From: Calditrichota bacterium
Lineage (GTDB): Bacteria > Electryoneota > AABM5-125-24 > Hatepunaeales > Hatepunaeaceae
DNA: 48,918 nt
Direction of reading: 5' to 3'
NCBI GenBank assembly: GCA_016867835.1
Contig: VGIQ01000007.1
Location: 1-48,918, forward strand
The translations under genes were made by a program, and so were the position numbers. Each line of letters starts with the position of its first letter. The first letter of the stretch is position 1. The notes beneath the pieces were generated by a model, which was not told the DNA's origin, made no database searches, and saw nothing but the letters and a program-made list of their open reading frames with translations. Of the stretch, positions 1 to 7,362 are shown in pieces.

Positions 1-10
1 TATACCCCTG

Positions 11-213
11 ATGGGCACAACCTACACCGACGTCACCCTGCGCGCCTTTACCAACGGCGCCAAGGCTTACACCGACCGGTTCCTGGTGGACACCGGAGCG
101 ATCGACTGCGTCGCGCCGGGGGGGGGAGGCTAAGGGAAGTGGGTATCCTCAAGGTCAACCCCATCACCCAAGAACTGGAGAGACTTCCGGTCAGTTTGTT
201 GAAGGGGATGGAG
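11..213 (+). pseudogene. Clan AA (retropepsin-like) aspartyl protease, internally deleted remnant
   Basis: The ATG at 11 opens a 40-codon frame that starts MGTTYTDV and reaches the catalytic-type motif LVDTGA. It then runs into a G tract at about 118-126 and stops at 131-133. In another frame, from 136, the sequence reads EVGILKVNPITQELERLPV, which resembles the C-terminal end of bacterial clan AA aspartyl proteases. The central flap region is missing, so the gene appears to have lost its middle and shifted frame. The ATG overlaps a preceding TGA (9-11), as if an upstream partner gene ended just outside the window. Family assignment rests on the N-terminal DTG motif; the C-terminal match is weaker. 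Confidence 0.55.
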
Positions 214-257
214 GGATGCTTGACTTCCCTCGCCCAATTGTTTATGATATACTCGTG

Positions 258-377
258 ATGGGCACAGCATACACTGACGCCAGGAATTGCGCGGTCACCA
301 AATTGGCGAGAAGCTCTTTTCGCTGCGTTCTTCTCTGGCTACGAAAGTCACAAAGACTCAATCTGAGGTATACATGA
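258..377 (+). pseudogene. Second aspartyl-protease 5' fragment
   Basis: ATG at 258 overlaps a TGA (256-258) exactly as in the first copy. The first seven codons read MGTAYTD, against MGTTYTD in the upstream copy, and the flanking bases (tatac.c.tgATGGGCACA) also match. Similarity fades after about 30 bases and no DTG motif follows. The frame closes at 375-377, overlapping the ATG of the next gene. It reads as a tandem duplicate that has lost everything but its 5' end. Confidence 0.45.
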
Positions 378-1105
378 ATATCGCCTCTTTGTCAACAAAT
401 CTATCTTTCGGTACTATAATACTTTGCATTATAGTCACGCTATTGACTGGATGTACCACAGCCTACAATCTGTCGCCGATTATTAGCACAATTAATAGTC
501 AGGAGTTGTTCTATGCAGATGGAAAACAAGTAGCAATTTCAAGATTGAATCAAACTGAAGTTTGCATTTGGATCAATAAGACAGCGGATGATGAATTTCT
601 ACTGCACCTAGTTTATAGAAACAACTCTACTATCCCAATAAATGTCTTTCCAGAGCAAATTCACCTTGAGTGGCTAAGCAAGTATGAGGGGCCGAAGAGG
701 CAAGCTGTCTACAGTTCTGATAAATATTTAAGCCGACTTCGAAAGCAACAAGCATGGGCGAATGTCGCCTCTGCAATAGGTGCAGCTGCTGAGTCATATG
801 GGGCTGGACGTAGTAAGACATATGGAACTGTGTCAGGACAGCCCGTATATCTTGAAACTTATGACCCGGCCAAGAAAGCAATGGTTGACCAGAAGAATAG
901 CGAAGAAATGGCGAGACAAGTAACACAACAGAGCATTATTTATGCTGCAACTGAACAAGGCTTACTTAAGTCAAATACTCTATTGCCTGGCTACTATGTT
1001 GAAGGAAACGTGATGGCCAGATTCTCATATCAAAAACGTATCGCAATTGTTGTGCCATTTGGAGAAGTCGTTCATAGATTTGAATTTGTCGCACCTGCCC
1101 AATAG
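374..1105 (+). CDS. Predicted lipoprotein, unknown function, AT-rich
   Basis: The 243-residue protein begins with a hydrophobic signal segment (about residues 10-27) ending in the lipobox LLTGC, so it should be lipid-anchored. I chose ATG 374 because it carries an AGG ribosome site six bases upstream and gives a proper signal peptide; the open frame reaches back to 287. The mature part has no motif I recognise. A central stretch rich in Ala, Gly and Tyr (around residues 135-160) precedes a C-terminal beta-rich region. Base composition is clearly more AT-rich than the genes after 3500, and it sits among decayed genes, so it was probably acquired by transfer. Function unknown. Confidence 0.7.
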   Translation: MNIASLSTNLSFGTIILCIIVTLLTGCTTAYNLSPIISTINSQELFYADGKQVAISRLNQTEVCIWINKTADDEFLLHLVYRNNSTIPINVFPEQIHLEWLSKYEGPKRQAVYSSDKYLSRLRKQQAWANVASAIGAAAESYGAGRSKTYGTVSGQPVYLETYDPAKKAMVDQKNSEEMARQVTQQSIIYAATEQGLLKSNTLLPGYYVEGNVMARFSYQKRIAIVVPFGEVVHRFEFVAPAQ

Positions 1106-1223
1106 TAATTTATTGCTATGCACTTTGAAAATATTTCTCTGACTGTCCTTTACGTCGAGCAAAGGCTTAACCTCACAGATCAAATCCTTTCCACCACTTC
1201 AAGAGGAGGAGTCCTTGTGAGAT

Positions 1224-1352
1224 TTGTTGGATGTCCGTGAACTGCGCGAAGACTTGCTCGACTATGCGGCGATGCTGGAAGCGGAAGCCGAAGGTGGTGA
1301 GTCCGTGACCATAGAAGAGTTCCTCGCAGGCGAACGCACCTATGTAAACTGA
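1224..1352 (+). CDS. Small antitoxin-like ORF, possibly a remnant
   Basis: A 42-codon frame from TTG 1224 reads LLDVRELREDLLDYAAM and continues as an acidic helix ending ERTYVN. A purine-rich AGAGGAGGAG lies at 1202-1211, a little far from the TTG. The DVRELRE...L...GESVTI pattern is loosely like the first half of Phd/YefM-type antitoxins, but it stops before the usual DNA-binding or toxin-binding part is recognisable. It ends 13 bases before a hicB. It could be a truncated antitoxin or chance. Confidence 0.3.
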   Translation: MLDVRELREDLLDYAAMLEAEAEGGESVTIEEFLAGERTYVN

Positions 1353-1365
1353 GCTCTGTGCGGCT

Positions 1366-1578
1366 GTGCCTAAATACGAAATCATCATCCACTGGGACGA
1401 AATCGACCGGTGCTACATCGCCGATGTCCCGGAACTTCCCGGCTGTATTGCGCATGGCAGCACCTACGAACAGGCGCTAACCGAAGCCAAGGAGGCCATG
1501 GCGCTTTGGCTCGACACCGCAAAAGAGTTCGGCGATCCTATCCCGGAACCGAAGGGCAGACGCTTGCTATTTGCCTGA
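1366..1578 (+). CDS. hicB: HicB-family antitoxin (orphan)
   Basis: The 70-residue protein starts at GTG 1366 and shows the HicB fold signature: strand YEIIIHWDEIDRCYIADVPELPGC, then HGSTYEQALTEAKEAMALWL, then a Pro-rich tail ending PEPKGRRLLFA. HicB proteins normally neutralise the HicA mRNA interferase and repress their operon. No hicA follows directly; the next gene is an HNH protein, so this copy is orphaned or works in trans. There is no separate DNA-binding domain, as in short HicB proteins. The family is secure from the PELPGC motif and length; activity is unknown. Confidence 0.8.
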   Translation: MPKYEIIIHWDEIDRCYIADVPELPGCIAHGSTYEQALTEAKEAMALWLDTAKEFGDPIPEPKGRRLLFA

Positions 1579-1597
1579 ACTAATTACCCTTTCACCA

Positions 1598-1894
1598 ATG
1601 TCCATTTTCAATTTCTTTAAAAATCTCTTTTCTCCACCCAAAACTTACATCAACTCCCGCGGCTATCGGCGCTTCAAGGATTCCGGCAAGCCCGTTCATC
1701 GTTGGGTTGCAGAGAAGAAACTTGGCCGTCGTCTCCGGAAAGGCGAAGTCGTTCACCACAAAGACCGCAATAAGTCGAACAACAGCCCCTGGAATCTGTG
1801 GGTCTTTCGCAGCCAAAAGGAGCACGACCGAGCTCACCGCGCCGACGCCCGCCGCCACGGCAAGCGCGCCAGTTTCTGGGGATTTGGCAGGTAA
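1598..1894 (+). CDS. HNH endonuclease family protein (HNH_3-like)
   Basis: The 98-residue product carries the HNH_3 pattern: VHRWVAEKKLGRRLRKGE, then VVHHKDRNKSNNSPWNL, then a KEHDRAH helix. In the family the paired His (VVHH), Asp and the two Asn residues form the beta-beta-alpha metal site. Such proteins are typically homing-type or phage-associated nucleases. I used ATG 1598 (MSIFNFF); a TTG at 1571 overlapping the hicB stop would add nine residues. The C-terminal end recurs as a decayed copy at 2464-2538, so this gene was once duplicated here. Confidence 0.7.
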   Translation: MSIFNFFKNLFSPPKTYINSRGYRRFKDSGKPVHRWVAEKKLGRRLRKGEVVHHKDRNKSNNSPWNLWVFRSQKEHDRAHRADARRHGKRASFWGFGR

Positions 1895-1920
1895 TCCAGT
1901 TAGCTATACACATCTGCCGC

Positions 1921-1965
1921 ATCACTTGTTGTCCCAAAATCCCCGGCGCCAGCGGGCAGGGAAAG
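1921..1965 (+). pseudogene. hicB fragment
   Basis: The frame ITCCPKIPGASGQGK matches the core CPE(I/L)PGANGQG of a HicB subtype and the similar stretch CCPEISGANGQ at about 3103-3135. Nothing before or after continues the family, so only a short relic remains between the HNH gene and the next hicB. Confidence 0.4.
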
Positions 1966-2024
1966 TTGTCATATGTTATGCAAGCAAGGCTTCAGAACTA
2001 AATCCGTAAGAAAAGGGATCCCCA

Positions 2025-2231
2025 ATGCAATACACCATCGAAACCGAGCAAGAGACCGACGGCCGCTGGATCGCTGAAATTAGCGAACTGCCGGGAGTAA
2101 TGAAGTATGGCAAGAGTCGTTTGGACGCGATCGCGCAGGCTCAGGCTCTTGCTTTGCGGGTCGTCGCCGATCGGATTGAACAGGGCGACCAAATCACTGA
2201 GCCGATTAAGATCACTTTTGCAGCGGCATGA
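2025..2231 (+). CDS. hicB: HicB-family antitoxin
   Basis: The 68-residue protein begins MQYTIETEQETDGRWIAEI, continues SELPGVMKYGKS and has an Ala/Leu-rich helix, the compact HicB layout. The ATG follows an AAGGGATCC region. Its stop overlaps the start of the following hicA (ATGA, 2228-2231), so the two are translationally coupled. It should bind and neutralise that HicA and may autoregulate the pair. This is the only hicBA pair in the island that looks complete. Confidence 0.8.
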   Translation: MQYTIETEQETDGRWIAEISELPGVMKYGKSRLDAIAQAQALALRVVADRIEQGDQITEPIKITFAAA

Positions 2232-2440
2232 GCCAATGGCCAAGCCGAAGAGCCAGTCGGGTTTTGTCCGCTTTGCTTAAGATTGGCTGGACAATCAAAC
2301 GATCATCCGGGTCACATAAGACGCTTGTTAGGCCCGGCTATCCCAATTTTGTGTTTGCTTTTCATTCCGACGAGGAAATCGGCCCCAAAATGTTAGCCAG
2401 AATCGCCAAACACACGGGCTTGAAGCCGGACGACTTATGA
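2228..2440 (+). CDS. hicA: HicA-family mRNA interferase toxin
   Basis: The 70-residue protein has the HicA double-stranded-RNA-binding-like fold features: N-terminal SRRASRVLSALLKIGWTIKR, the catalytic SGSHKTLVRPG with its His, and FHSDEEIGPKMLARIAKHTG as the C-terminal helix. HicA toxins bind and cleave mRNA. The start overlaps the hicB stop by four bases. Length is slightly above the usual 60 or so. All expected elements are present, so it is likely functional. Confidence 0.82.
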   Translation: MSQWPSRRASRVLSALLKIGWTIKRSSGSHKTLVRPGYPNFVFAFHSDEEIGPKMLARIAKHTGLKPDDL

Positions 2441-2463
2441 ATCAACCTGCATCTGTTCGATAA

Positions 2464-2538
2464 CATCACGACCGCGCTCACCGCGCAGACGCCCGCCGCC
2501 ACAGCACCCACGCCAGTTACCGCGGCTTCGGGAAATGA
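2464..2538 (+). pseudogene. C-terminal fragment of a second HNH gene
   Basis: The frame HHDRAHRADARRHSTHASYR, ending GFGK and TGA at 2536-2538, aligns with the end of the intact HNH protein (EHDRAHRADARRHGKRASFW, then GFGR). Nucleotides also match closely around 2467-2510. No HNH core precedes it, so only the last 24 codons of a duplicate remain. Confidence 0.6.
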
Positions 2539-2593
2539 TTCCTTGTTGCCTTATCGTCAAACCAAAACCGAAATGTAGTTAGCATTTTCCCTT

Positions 2594-2812
2594 ATGATCA
2601 TCAATCCCAATGACACCCAACTTCGGAAAGACGAAGACGGAAACTGGATCGCGCTAAGCGATCAATTACCCGGCTGCCACGCTTCGGGGCAGTCCGAAAT
2701 AGAGGCTTATTTTGCCTTTCAGGATGCTGCCAAAGCCCATCTCGAAGCCCTTAAAGATACCGCGCGACCGATTCCCGAGGCATTTCGAGATAAATGCGTG
2801 CTGGTGGCTTAG
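2594..2812 (+). CDS. hicB: HicB-like antitoxin
   Basis: The 72-residue protein reads NPNDTQLRKDEDGNWIALSD, then QLPGCHASGQSEIEAYFAFQ, then a helix and a short tail KCVLVA. This matches the HicB beta-strand, LPGC loop and helix order. Its TAG stop (2810-2812) overlaps the GTG of a hicA relic by one base, the usual coupling for these pairs. Because that toxin has an in-frame stop, this antitoxin may now be unneeded or may act on another HicA. Confidence 0.7.
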   Translation: MIINPNDTQLRKDEDGNWIALSDQLPGCHASGQSEIEAYFAFQDAAKAHLEALKDTARPIPEAFRDKCVLVA

Positions 2813-3051
2813 TGGGAATACATTACCCAGGTTGGAATTCACAGCAGTTAGAGCGACGACTTCGTGAATTGGGATGTGAACTACTTCGCCAAAGGGGAAG
2901 CCATAAACACTTTTCGAACCCGTTTTAGCCTGAACAATTGATCACTTACCCTGACCATTCAGGAGATATTCCACGCGGAATCATCGAGGATATCATTCGG
3001 GATTTAGGCATGTCAAAAGAACAGTTCTATGACCTTAACTACATTCCTTAG
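2812..3051 (+). pseudogene. hicA: hicA toxin with an in-frame stop codon
   Basis: From GTG 2812 the frame reads QQLERRLRELGCELLRQRGS, then HKHFSNPF, TAG (2926-2928), then PEQLITYPDHSGDIPRGIIE and DIIRDLGMSKEQF to TAG at 3049-3051. This is a full-length HicA with the catalytic SHKH and the PDHSGDIPRG motif, interrupted by one stop at codon 39. Everything else is intact, so inactivation looks recent. It starts within the preceding hicB stop and is followed by a hicB relic. Confidence 0.75.
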
Positions 3052-3081
3052 CCCAACTCCGCCATAATTCATCTGGGAGTA

Positions 3082-3270
3082 GGTGGACCGGTGTTCATCG
3101 GCTGCTGTCCCGAAATCTCCGGTGCCAACGGGCAGTGCGTTACCCGGGAAGATTGCCGCGCCAACCTGCTCGAAGCAACCGATCTCGTGCTCGAAATGCG
3201 AGCCGAAGATGGGCAGCACGGAGTCCCGCAGGATGCTGAAGTCGAGCAAATCCCCTCCGGACTAACTTGA
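3082..3270 (+). pseudogene. hicB antitoxin lacking its N-terminus
   Basis: The frame GGPVFIGCCPEISGANGQCV, then TREDCRANLLEATDLVLEMR, then AEDG runs to TGA 3268-3270. It matches the HicB subtype with CPE(L/I)PGANGQ and EA..LVLE that usually follows hicA. The first 15-20 residues (first beta strand) and a start codon are missing, so it is probably the decayed partner of the hicA relic just upstream. Confidence 0.55.
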
Positions 3271-3350
3271 ACCCGCACCTCCCCCCTCCCTCATAGCCTG
3301 ACCTCAAGACCTCTTCATTTGCCGTCGATGCCATTCTCAGTCCCCAAGCC

Positions 3351-3379
3351 TTGAACTCCCGCTCCGGGTGGCTTATATT
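3351..3379 (+). promoter_or_regulatory. Sigma70-type promoter of tRNA-Arg
   Basis: TTGAAC (3351-3356) and TATATT (3374-3379) are separated by exactly 17 bp. The predicted start lies near 3386, about 19 bases before the tRNA. The same -10 hexamer and spacing recur before several other genes here. Confidence 0.75.
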
Positions 3380-3404
3380 AGGCGTTCGACCTTTCCCCAT
3401 CGAC

Positions 3405-3478
3405 GCGCCCGTAGCTCAGTTGGATAGAGCGCAAGCCTCCGGAGCTTGAGGTCGTGGGTTCGAATCCCTCCGGGCGTG
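3405..3478 (+). tRNA. tRNA-Arg (anticodon CCG)
   Basis: A cloverleaf forms: acceptor GCGCCCG with CGGGCGT, D arm GCTC/GAGC, anticodon stem CAAGC/GCTTG around loop CTCCGGA (anticodon CCG, reading CGG), and T arm GTGGG with TTCGAAT. One T-stem pair is mismatched and CCA is not encoded in full. It separates the decayed accessory island from the conserved genes, a typical integration boundary. Confidence 0.93.
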
Positions 3479-3539
3479 CATTACCTTCCAAACCAAGCGG
3501 CGGACCCCGCTCCGCCCATCTTCTAACGCGGAGGCTCCC

Positions 3540-6500
3540 ATGTCGTCCGTCCGTTCCAATCGCAACTTCATCCTCGTCTTCGGTGTCGTAGCCGTCCTGT
3601 TCCTCATTTACGGCGTCGTCAACTTCCACGAAGCCTTCCCCGAAATCGGCATCGACTTCAAGGTGCCGCGCGAGGAAGCGGTTACCCTCGCCGAGCAATT
3701 CCTTCAAGGTCGGGGCGTCGATCTGACCGGCTACCGCCGCATTGCCCTCTTCAACTACGCCGGCGGGACGAAAGTCTATCTCGAGCGTGAGTTAGGCGTC
3801 CCGCAACTGGTCAGCCTCGCCCAGGACACGATCGACGTCTGGCATTGGCGGGTGCGGTTCTATAAGACGCTCCAGAAACTGGAATACTCGGTCTATGTCG
3901 ATCCATCGGGACGGATTACCGGGTTTCAACGCAAACTCGAGGAGAACGCCGCCGGGCCGACGCTCGACAGCCTCGCCGCGCGAGCCCTTGCCGAAGCCTT
4001 CATTATCGGCCCCATGGGGGTCGATCTGGCGAAATGGGACCCGGCTTCGACCGGCTTCGAGGATCGCCCGGCGCGGCGCGACTGGTCGTTCGAATACGAA
4101 CTGCGCGGCTTTAAAGCCAAGGAGGCTCCCTACCGGATGCGGGTGCAGGTGCAGGGCGCCGAAGTCGGCTACTTCCAACGGCACCTTCGCGTCCCCGACG
4201 AGTGGTGGCGTGAGTGGGAAAACCAGCGGTCGCAGAACACCCTCTACCAGACCATCGACGAGGTGCTCGCCTTCCTGACGATGGTCTTGATCTTCATCTT
4301 TTTCCTGCGGCACATCAAAGCCGGGCAGATCACCTGGCGCTTCGCGATCTATCTGGCCGGAGCGCTCACCGTCGCCCTTTTCCTTGCCGGGTTCAACACC
4401 CTGCCTCTCTCTTATGGCTGGTATGAGACGACCGACTCCTTTGGTGCCCATGTCGGCGAGCAACTCCTCTTCAGCCTTCTCGGCGGGCTGGTGCAAGGTC
4501 TCCAACTGCTGCTCCTGATCGGCGCAGGGGAATGGCTTTACCGCCAGTATCATCCCGGCAAACTCTACCTTCCAGCACTCTTCACCAAGCGCGGCTTCCA
4601 GTCCCGCGAGATGTTTCAAGCGACGCTGGTCGGCTACCTTATGGCCGCCTTTCACATCGGCTTTGTGGTGCTCTTCTATGTCGTCGGGAAGGGGCTCGGC
4701 TTTTGGGCGCCTGCCGATGTGAAGTATAGCAACGCCGTATCAACCGCGATTCCGTGGATCTACCCGCTTGCCATATCGATGATGGCGGCGCTCTCGGAGG
4801 AATTCTGGTTCCGCCTCTGGGGCGTTCATTTCTTCAAGAAGTGGACCCACTCCACCGCCCTCGGAGTGATCATTCCGGCCTTCATCTGGGGTTTTCTACA
4901 TTCGGTCTATCCGCAACAGCCCGGTTTCGTGCGCGGGATCGAGGTCGGTCTGATCGGAATCGTCGCCGGGGTCGTGATGCTGCGCTTCGGGATCTGGGCG
5001 ACCCTCACCTGGCACTTCGTGATCGATGCAATCTTCATCGGCCTCTTTCTCTTTCAGTCGTCGAACGCCTACTTTTGGATCAGCGGCCTGATTGTCGTCG
5101 GTGTGCTGGCTATCCCGGCGATAGTCGCGGTGGTGGTCTATCTTCGCCGCCACGCCCTTGCGCCAGTCGATGACCTGCTCAATCAAGCCATCGAAACGCC
5201 TCCCCGACGGAAAGAACTTGAAGCCCCGGCAGCAGAGGAAGCAATAGCCGAACCGACCCGAGATCGATCCGCTGTTCATTATCAGGGACTTTCGCCGGCA
5301 GCCGTCAAGTGGGCTACGATTGTCGGTGTCATCGGGTTGCTGTTGATGGTAGCAGGACCTGCGCCGCGCGAGTTTGGAGACAAGTTCAAGCCGACTGTTG
5401 ACCGCGTCAAGGCTATAGAACTGGCTACCGCTGCATTAGTCGAGCGCTACCGGATCGATCCCGACACCTTACTGATTTCGGCGCGATTGCCTGCCTCTGA
5501 CGATGATGGCCCTGACTCCAGATCTTCCATCCAGAGCAACTCCCAACTCTCCTATGTGAAACGTCACGGAACGCTCGACGATGCCGAGCGGATATTTCTT
5601 TCAGACGACGGTGTAGGTAGATACTCCTGGTCGGTTGTCTTCAAGCGAGAGAAGAACGCCGAGTGGTATTCGGCAAGCGTCCGAATATTAGATGGCCGGG
5701 TGATACTTCACCATATCCTGCCGGACTCGGCGGCCGGTCCGATCTGGCCCGTCGATTCGGCACGGACGCTCGCGCAAGCGGCTTTTGAGCGCGAGTTCCC
5801 CGATCACGCCAACTGGCACATTCTCGAAGAGAATAGCCATAAATTGCCAAACCGCCTCGACTGGAACTTCACCTATGAGACTCTGAACCCGGTCGTCGGT
5901 GAAGCGCACTTTCGAGCAAACGTCTCAGTGCGCGGCAGCGAAGTGATCTCGGGCGGCAAGTGGCTCAAGGTGCCTGAAACCTGGGAACGTCACGAGGAAA
6001 AACGTGGCATCGGAAAGGTCGTCCTTGCGGCGCTGCTGGCGGTCATTATCATTGGCGCGCTGGTCTATGCCATAGCCGCCTTCGGTCGCCGGTTCAAACG
6101 GCAGGAGATAGAGTGGCGGACCGCGACCTGGTTCGGCGTCGCCACCGCGCTGCTGGCGCTAGTCGCGATGGTCAATGGTTGGGCCGACATCTGGAGCGAC
6201 TACCGGACGTCGATCCCTGTCGCGACCTTCCTGACTACCCGTATCGCGACGCTGCTGGTAGGACTGCTTTTGGGTGCCTTCCTGACGATTCCTGTCATCG
6301 CACTAGTTGAGGCACTGATACGGGAACGTCATCGCCATTCAGCCTGGTTCGGTCTTCGGCCGCTTCATCCAAATGCCACCGTAGACGGCATGGCTGTCGT
6401 CTTCGGAGTGATGGGGGTGATGCTCAGCATGAAGTATCTCTTCTCCGCCGCTGAAGGTTGGCTCGGGATGCCGGTGCACAGTTACGGACTAAACCTGACC

Positions 6501-6986
6501 GGGGAATTGGAGCACTTCATCCCGTGGCTCTCCGGTCTCACCAGCGGGCTTGGGAATTACCTTCAAGCCGCGGCGCTGCTCTTCGTGGTGATACTCTTTC
6601 AGGACGCGGTCAAAGCCGGCTGGCTGCGCGGACTTTTGATTGCAGTCATCGCGTCGGTCTTCTCGCTGCAGAACTTCGGCACGGGAGGCAACCTGACGAC
6701 CGGTGAAATGGTCTGGCAGGCGGTCCAGGGCGTGATCTGGGCCGGTGCTATCTACTATCTTGTCACCTACTGGGTCGGGGGACGCCTCTGGGCACTAATA
6801 GCCGGGATGATCGTCGTTGACTTCTACAAGATCGGCGGCGCGTTCACGGCTTGGGAAGGTGCGCCTTGGTTTGATCAGGGAGTGGTCCTCAAGTTCCTGG
6901 CTGCCGGAGTCTTCCTTTACGTCGTCATTTTAGGGAGCAAAGCGCGCAAGATTCGTGCTGAAGTCCCTTCCGGAGGTGACGCCTGA
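3540..6986 (+). CDS. Very large CPBP-family intramembrane metalloprotease
   Basis: The 1148-residue membrane protein has an N-terminal transmembrane helix (about 10-28), an extracytoplasmic region (about 40-230), and a membrane core. The core carries the CPBP (Rce1/Abi) motifs: EEFWFR with Glu420, Glu421 and Arg425, then FIWGFLH with His454, then TWHFVID with His492. These residues bind zinc and catalyse cleavage within membranes in the family. A linker (about 540-590), another helix, a second soluble region (about 615-820) and a final group of helices (830-1140) follow. The two soluble regions end alike (VPDEWWREWE near 218, VPETWERHEE near 811), suggesting internal duplication. The usual CPBP protein is 200-300 residues, so this is an unusually elaborate form. 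Substrate unknown. The start codon lies just after the tRNA. Confidence 0.8.
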   Translation: MSSVRSNRNFILVFGVVAVLFLIYGVVNFHEAFPEIGIDFKVPREEAVTLAEQFLQGRGVDLTGYRRIALFNYAGGTKVYLERELGVPQLVSLAQDTIDVWHWRVRFYKTLQKLEYSVYVDPSGRITGFQRKLEENAAGPTLDSLAARALAEAFIIGPMGVDLAKWDPASTGFEDRPARRDWSFEYELRGFKAKEAPYRMRVQVQGAEVGYFQRHLRVPDEWWREWENQRSQNTLYQTIDEVLAFLTMVLIFIFFLRHIKAGQITWRFAIYLAGALTVALFLAGFNTLPLSYGWYETTDSFGAHVGEQLLFSLLGGLVQGLQLLLLIGAGEWLYRQYHPGKLYLPALFTKRGFQSREMFQATLVGYLMAAFHIGFVVLFYVVGKGLGFWAPADVKYSNAVSTAIPWIYPLAISMMAALSEEFWFRLWGVHFFKKWTHSTALGVIIPAFIWGFLHSVYPQQPGFVRGIEVGLIGIVAGVVMLRFGIWATLTWHFVIDAIFIGLFLFQSSNAYFWISGLIVVGVLAIPAIVAVVVYLRRHALAPVDDLLNQAIETPPRRKELEAPAAEEAIAEPTRDRSAVHYQGLSPAAVKWATIVGVIGLLLMVAGPAPREFGDKFKPTVDRVKAIELATAALVERYRIDPDTLLISARLPASDDDGPDSRSSIQSNSQLSYVKRHGTLDDAERIFLSDDGVGRYSWSVVFKREKNAEWYSASVRILDGRVILHHILPDSAAGPIWPVDSARTLAQAAFEREFPDHANWHILEENSHKLPNRLDWNFTYETLNPVVGEAHFRANVSVRGSEVISGGKWLKVPETWERHEEKRGIGKVVLAALLAVIIIGALVYAIAAFGRRFKRQEIEWRTATWFGVATALLALVAMVNGWADIWSDYRTSIPVATFLTTRIATLLVGLLLGAFLTIPVIALVEALIRERHRHSAWFGLRPLHPNATVDGMAVVFGVMGVMLSMKYLFSAAEGWLGMPVHSYGLNLTGELEHFIPWLSGLTSGLGNYLQAAALLFVVILFQDAVKAGWLRGLLIAVIASVFSLQNFGTGGNLTTGEMVWQAVQGVIWAGAIYYLVTYWVGGRLWALIAGMIVVDFYKIGGAFTAWEGAPWFDQGVVLKFLAAGVFLYVVILGSKARKIRAEVPSGGDA

Positions 6987-7029
6987 CTGCTGCTCTTTTG
7001 GAGAATCAACGCAAGTTGCGCATTTTCGC

Positions 7030-7058
7030 TTGACAAAGGCGCATCTCCGCTTTATATT
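7030..7058 (+). promoter_or_regulatory. Consensus promoter for the RRM leader transcript
   Basis: TTGACA (7030-7035), a 17-bp spacer and TATATT (7053-7058) make the best sigma70-like promoter in the window. The predicted start near 7065 is almost 300 bases before the RRM gene, implying a long untranslated leader or a separate small RNA. Confidence 0.8.
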
Positions 7059-7064
7059 GGGACA

Positions 7065-7362
7065 TCCAATGGATAGCGCAGGTCGGATGCGCCTGGCGAA
7101 GCAGGTCACTGCTTCGGCGATGCTGAATGCGTGTTTCTCTATTGGAAACCGGTTGGGTGGGTGTCAGAGGGGGCGCCTCTGTTGGGTTACCTGCCTGCCG
7201 GACGACGCGTCGGATCGAGTTCGAGGTGTGAAGTTTGGGCGGAATGACGAGACTGGAGAGGACGGGATTTATCCCGCCCTTTGAATATGCTTGTCTGCCG
7301 GAAGAGTCGAAGGCCACCAGCGTGCTCGTGCGACGGCAATGAACAATGTGTAAAGGAAGTCA
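7065..7362 (+). ncRNA. Candidate structured leader RNA upstream of the RRM gene
   Basis: About 298 bases follow the promoter without a credible coding frame. Several local hairpins are visible: GCGCA/TGCGC near 7078, CGAAGCA/TGCTTCG near 7098, CAGAGG/CCTCTG near 7166, and CGGGA/TCCCG near 7263. The last has an alternative partner (GGGCGG near 7238 with CCGCCC near 7275). The bases CCAAT (7066) and ATTGG (7140) could close the first domain. This could be a cis-regulator of the RNA-binding protein (autoregulation or cold-dependent folding) or an independent RNA. I do not recognise a known riboswitch, 6S, RNase P or SRP signature. Confidence 0.4.

Noticed and set aside
630-926. A minus-strand frame opposite the AT-rich lipoprotein.
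   Set aside because: It is a shadow frame with no ribosome site and no recognisable motif.
6955-7284. An open frame between the CPBP protease and the RRM gene.
   Set aside because: It spans a strong promoter and stem-loops, starts inside the CPBP gene in another frame, and has no family features.
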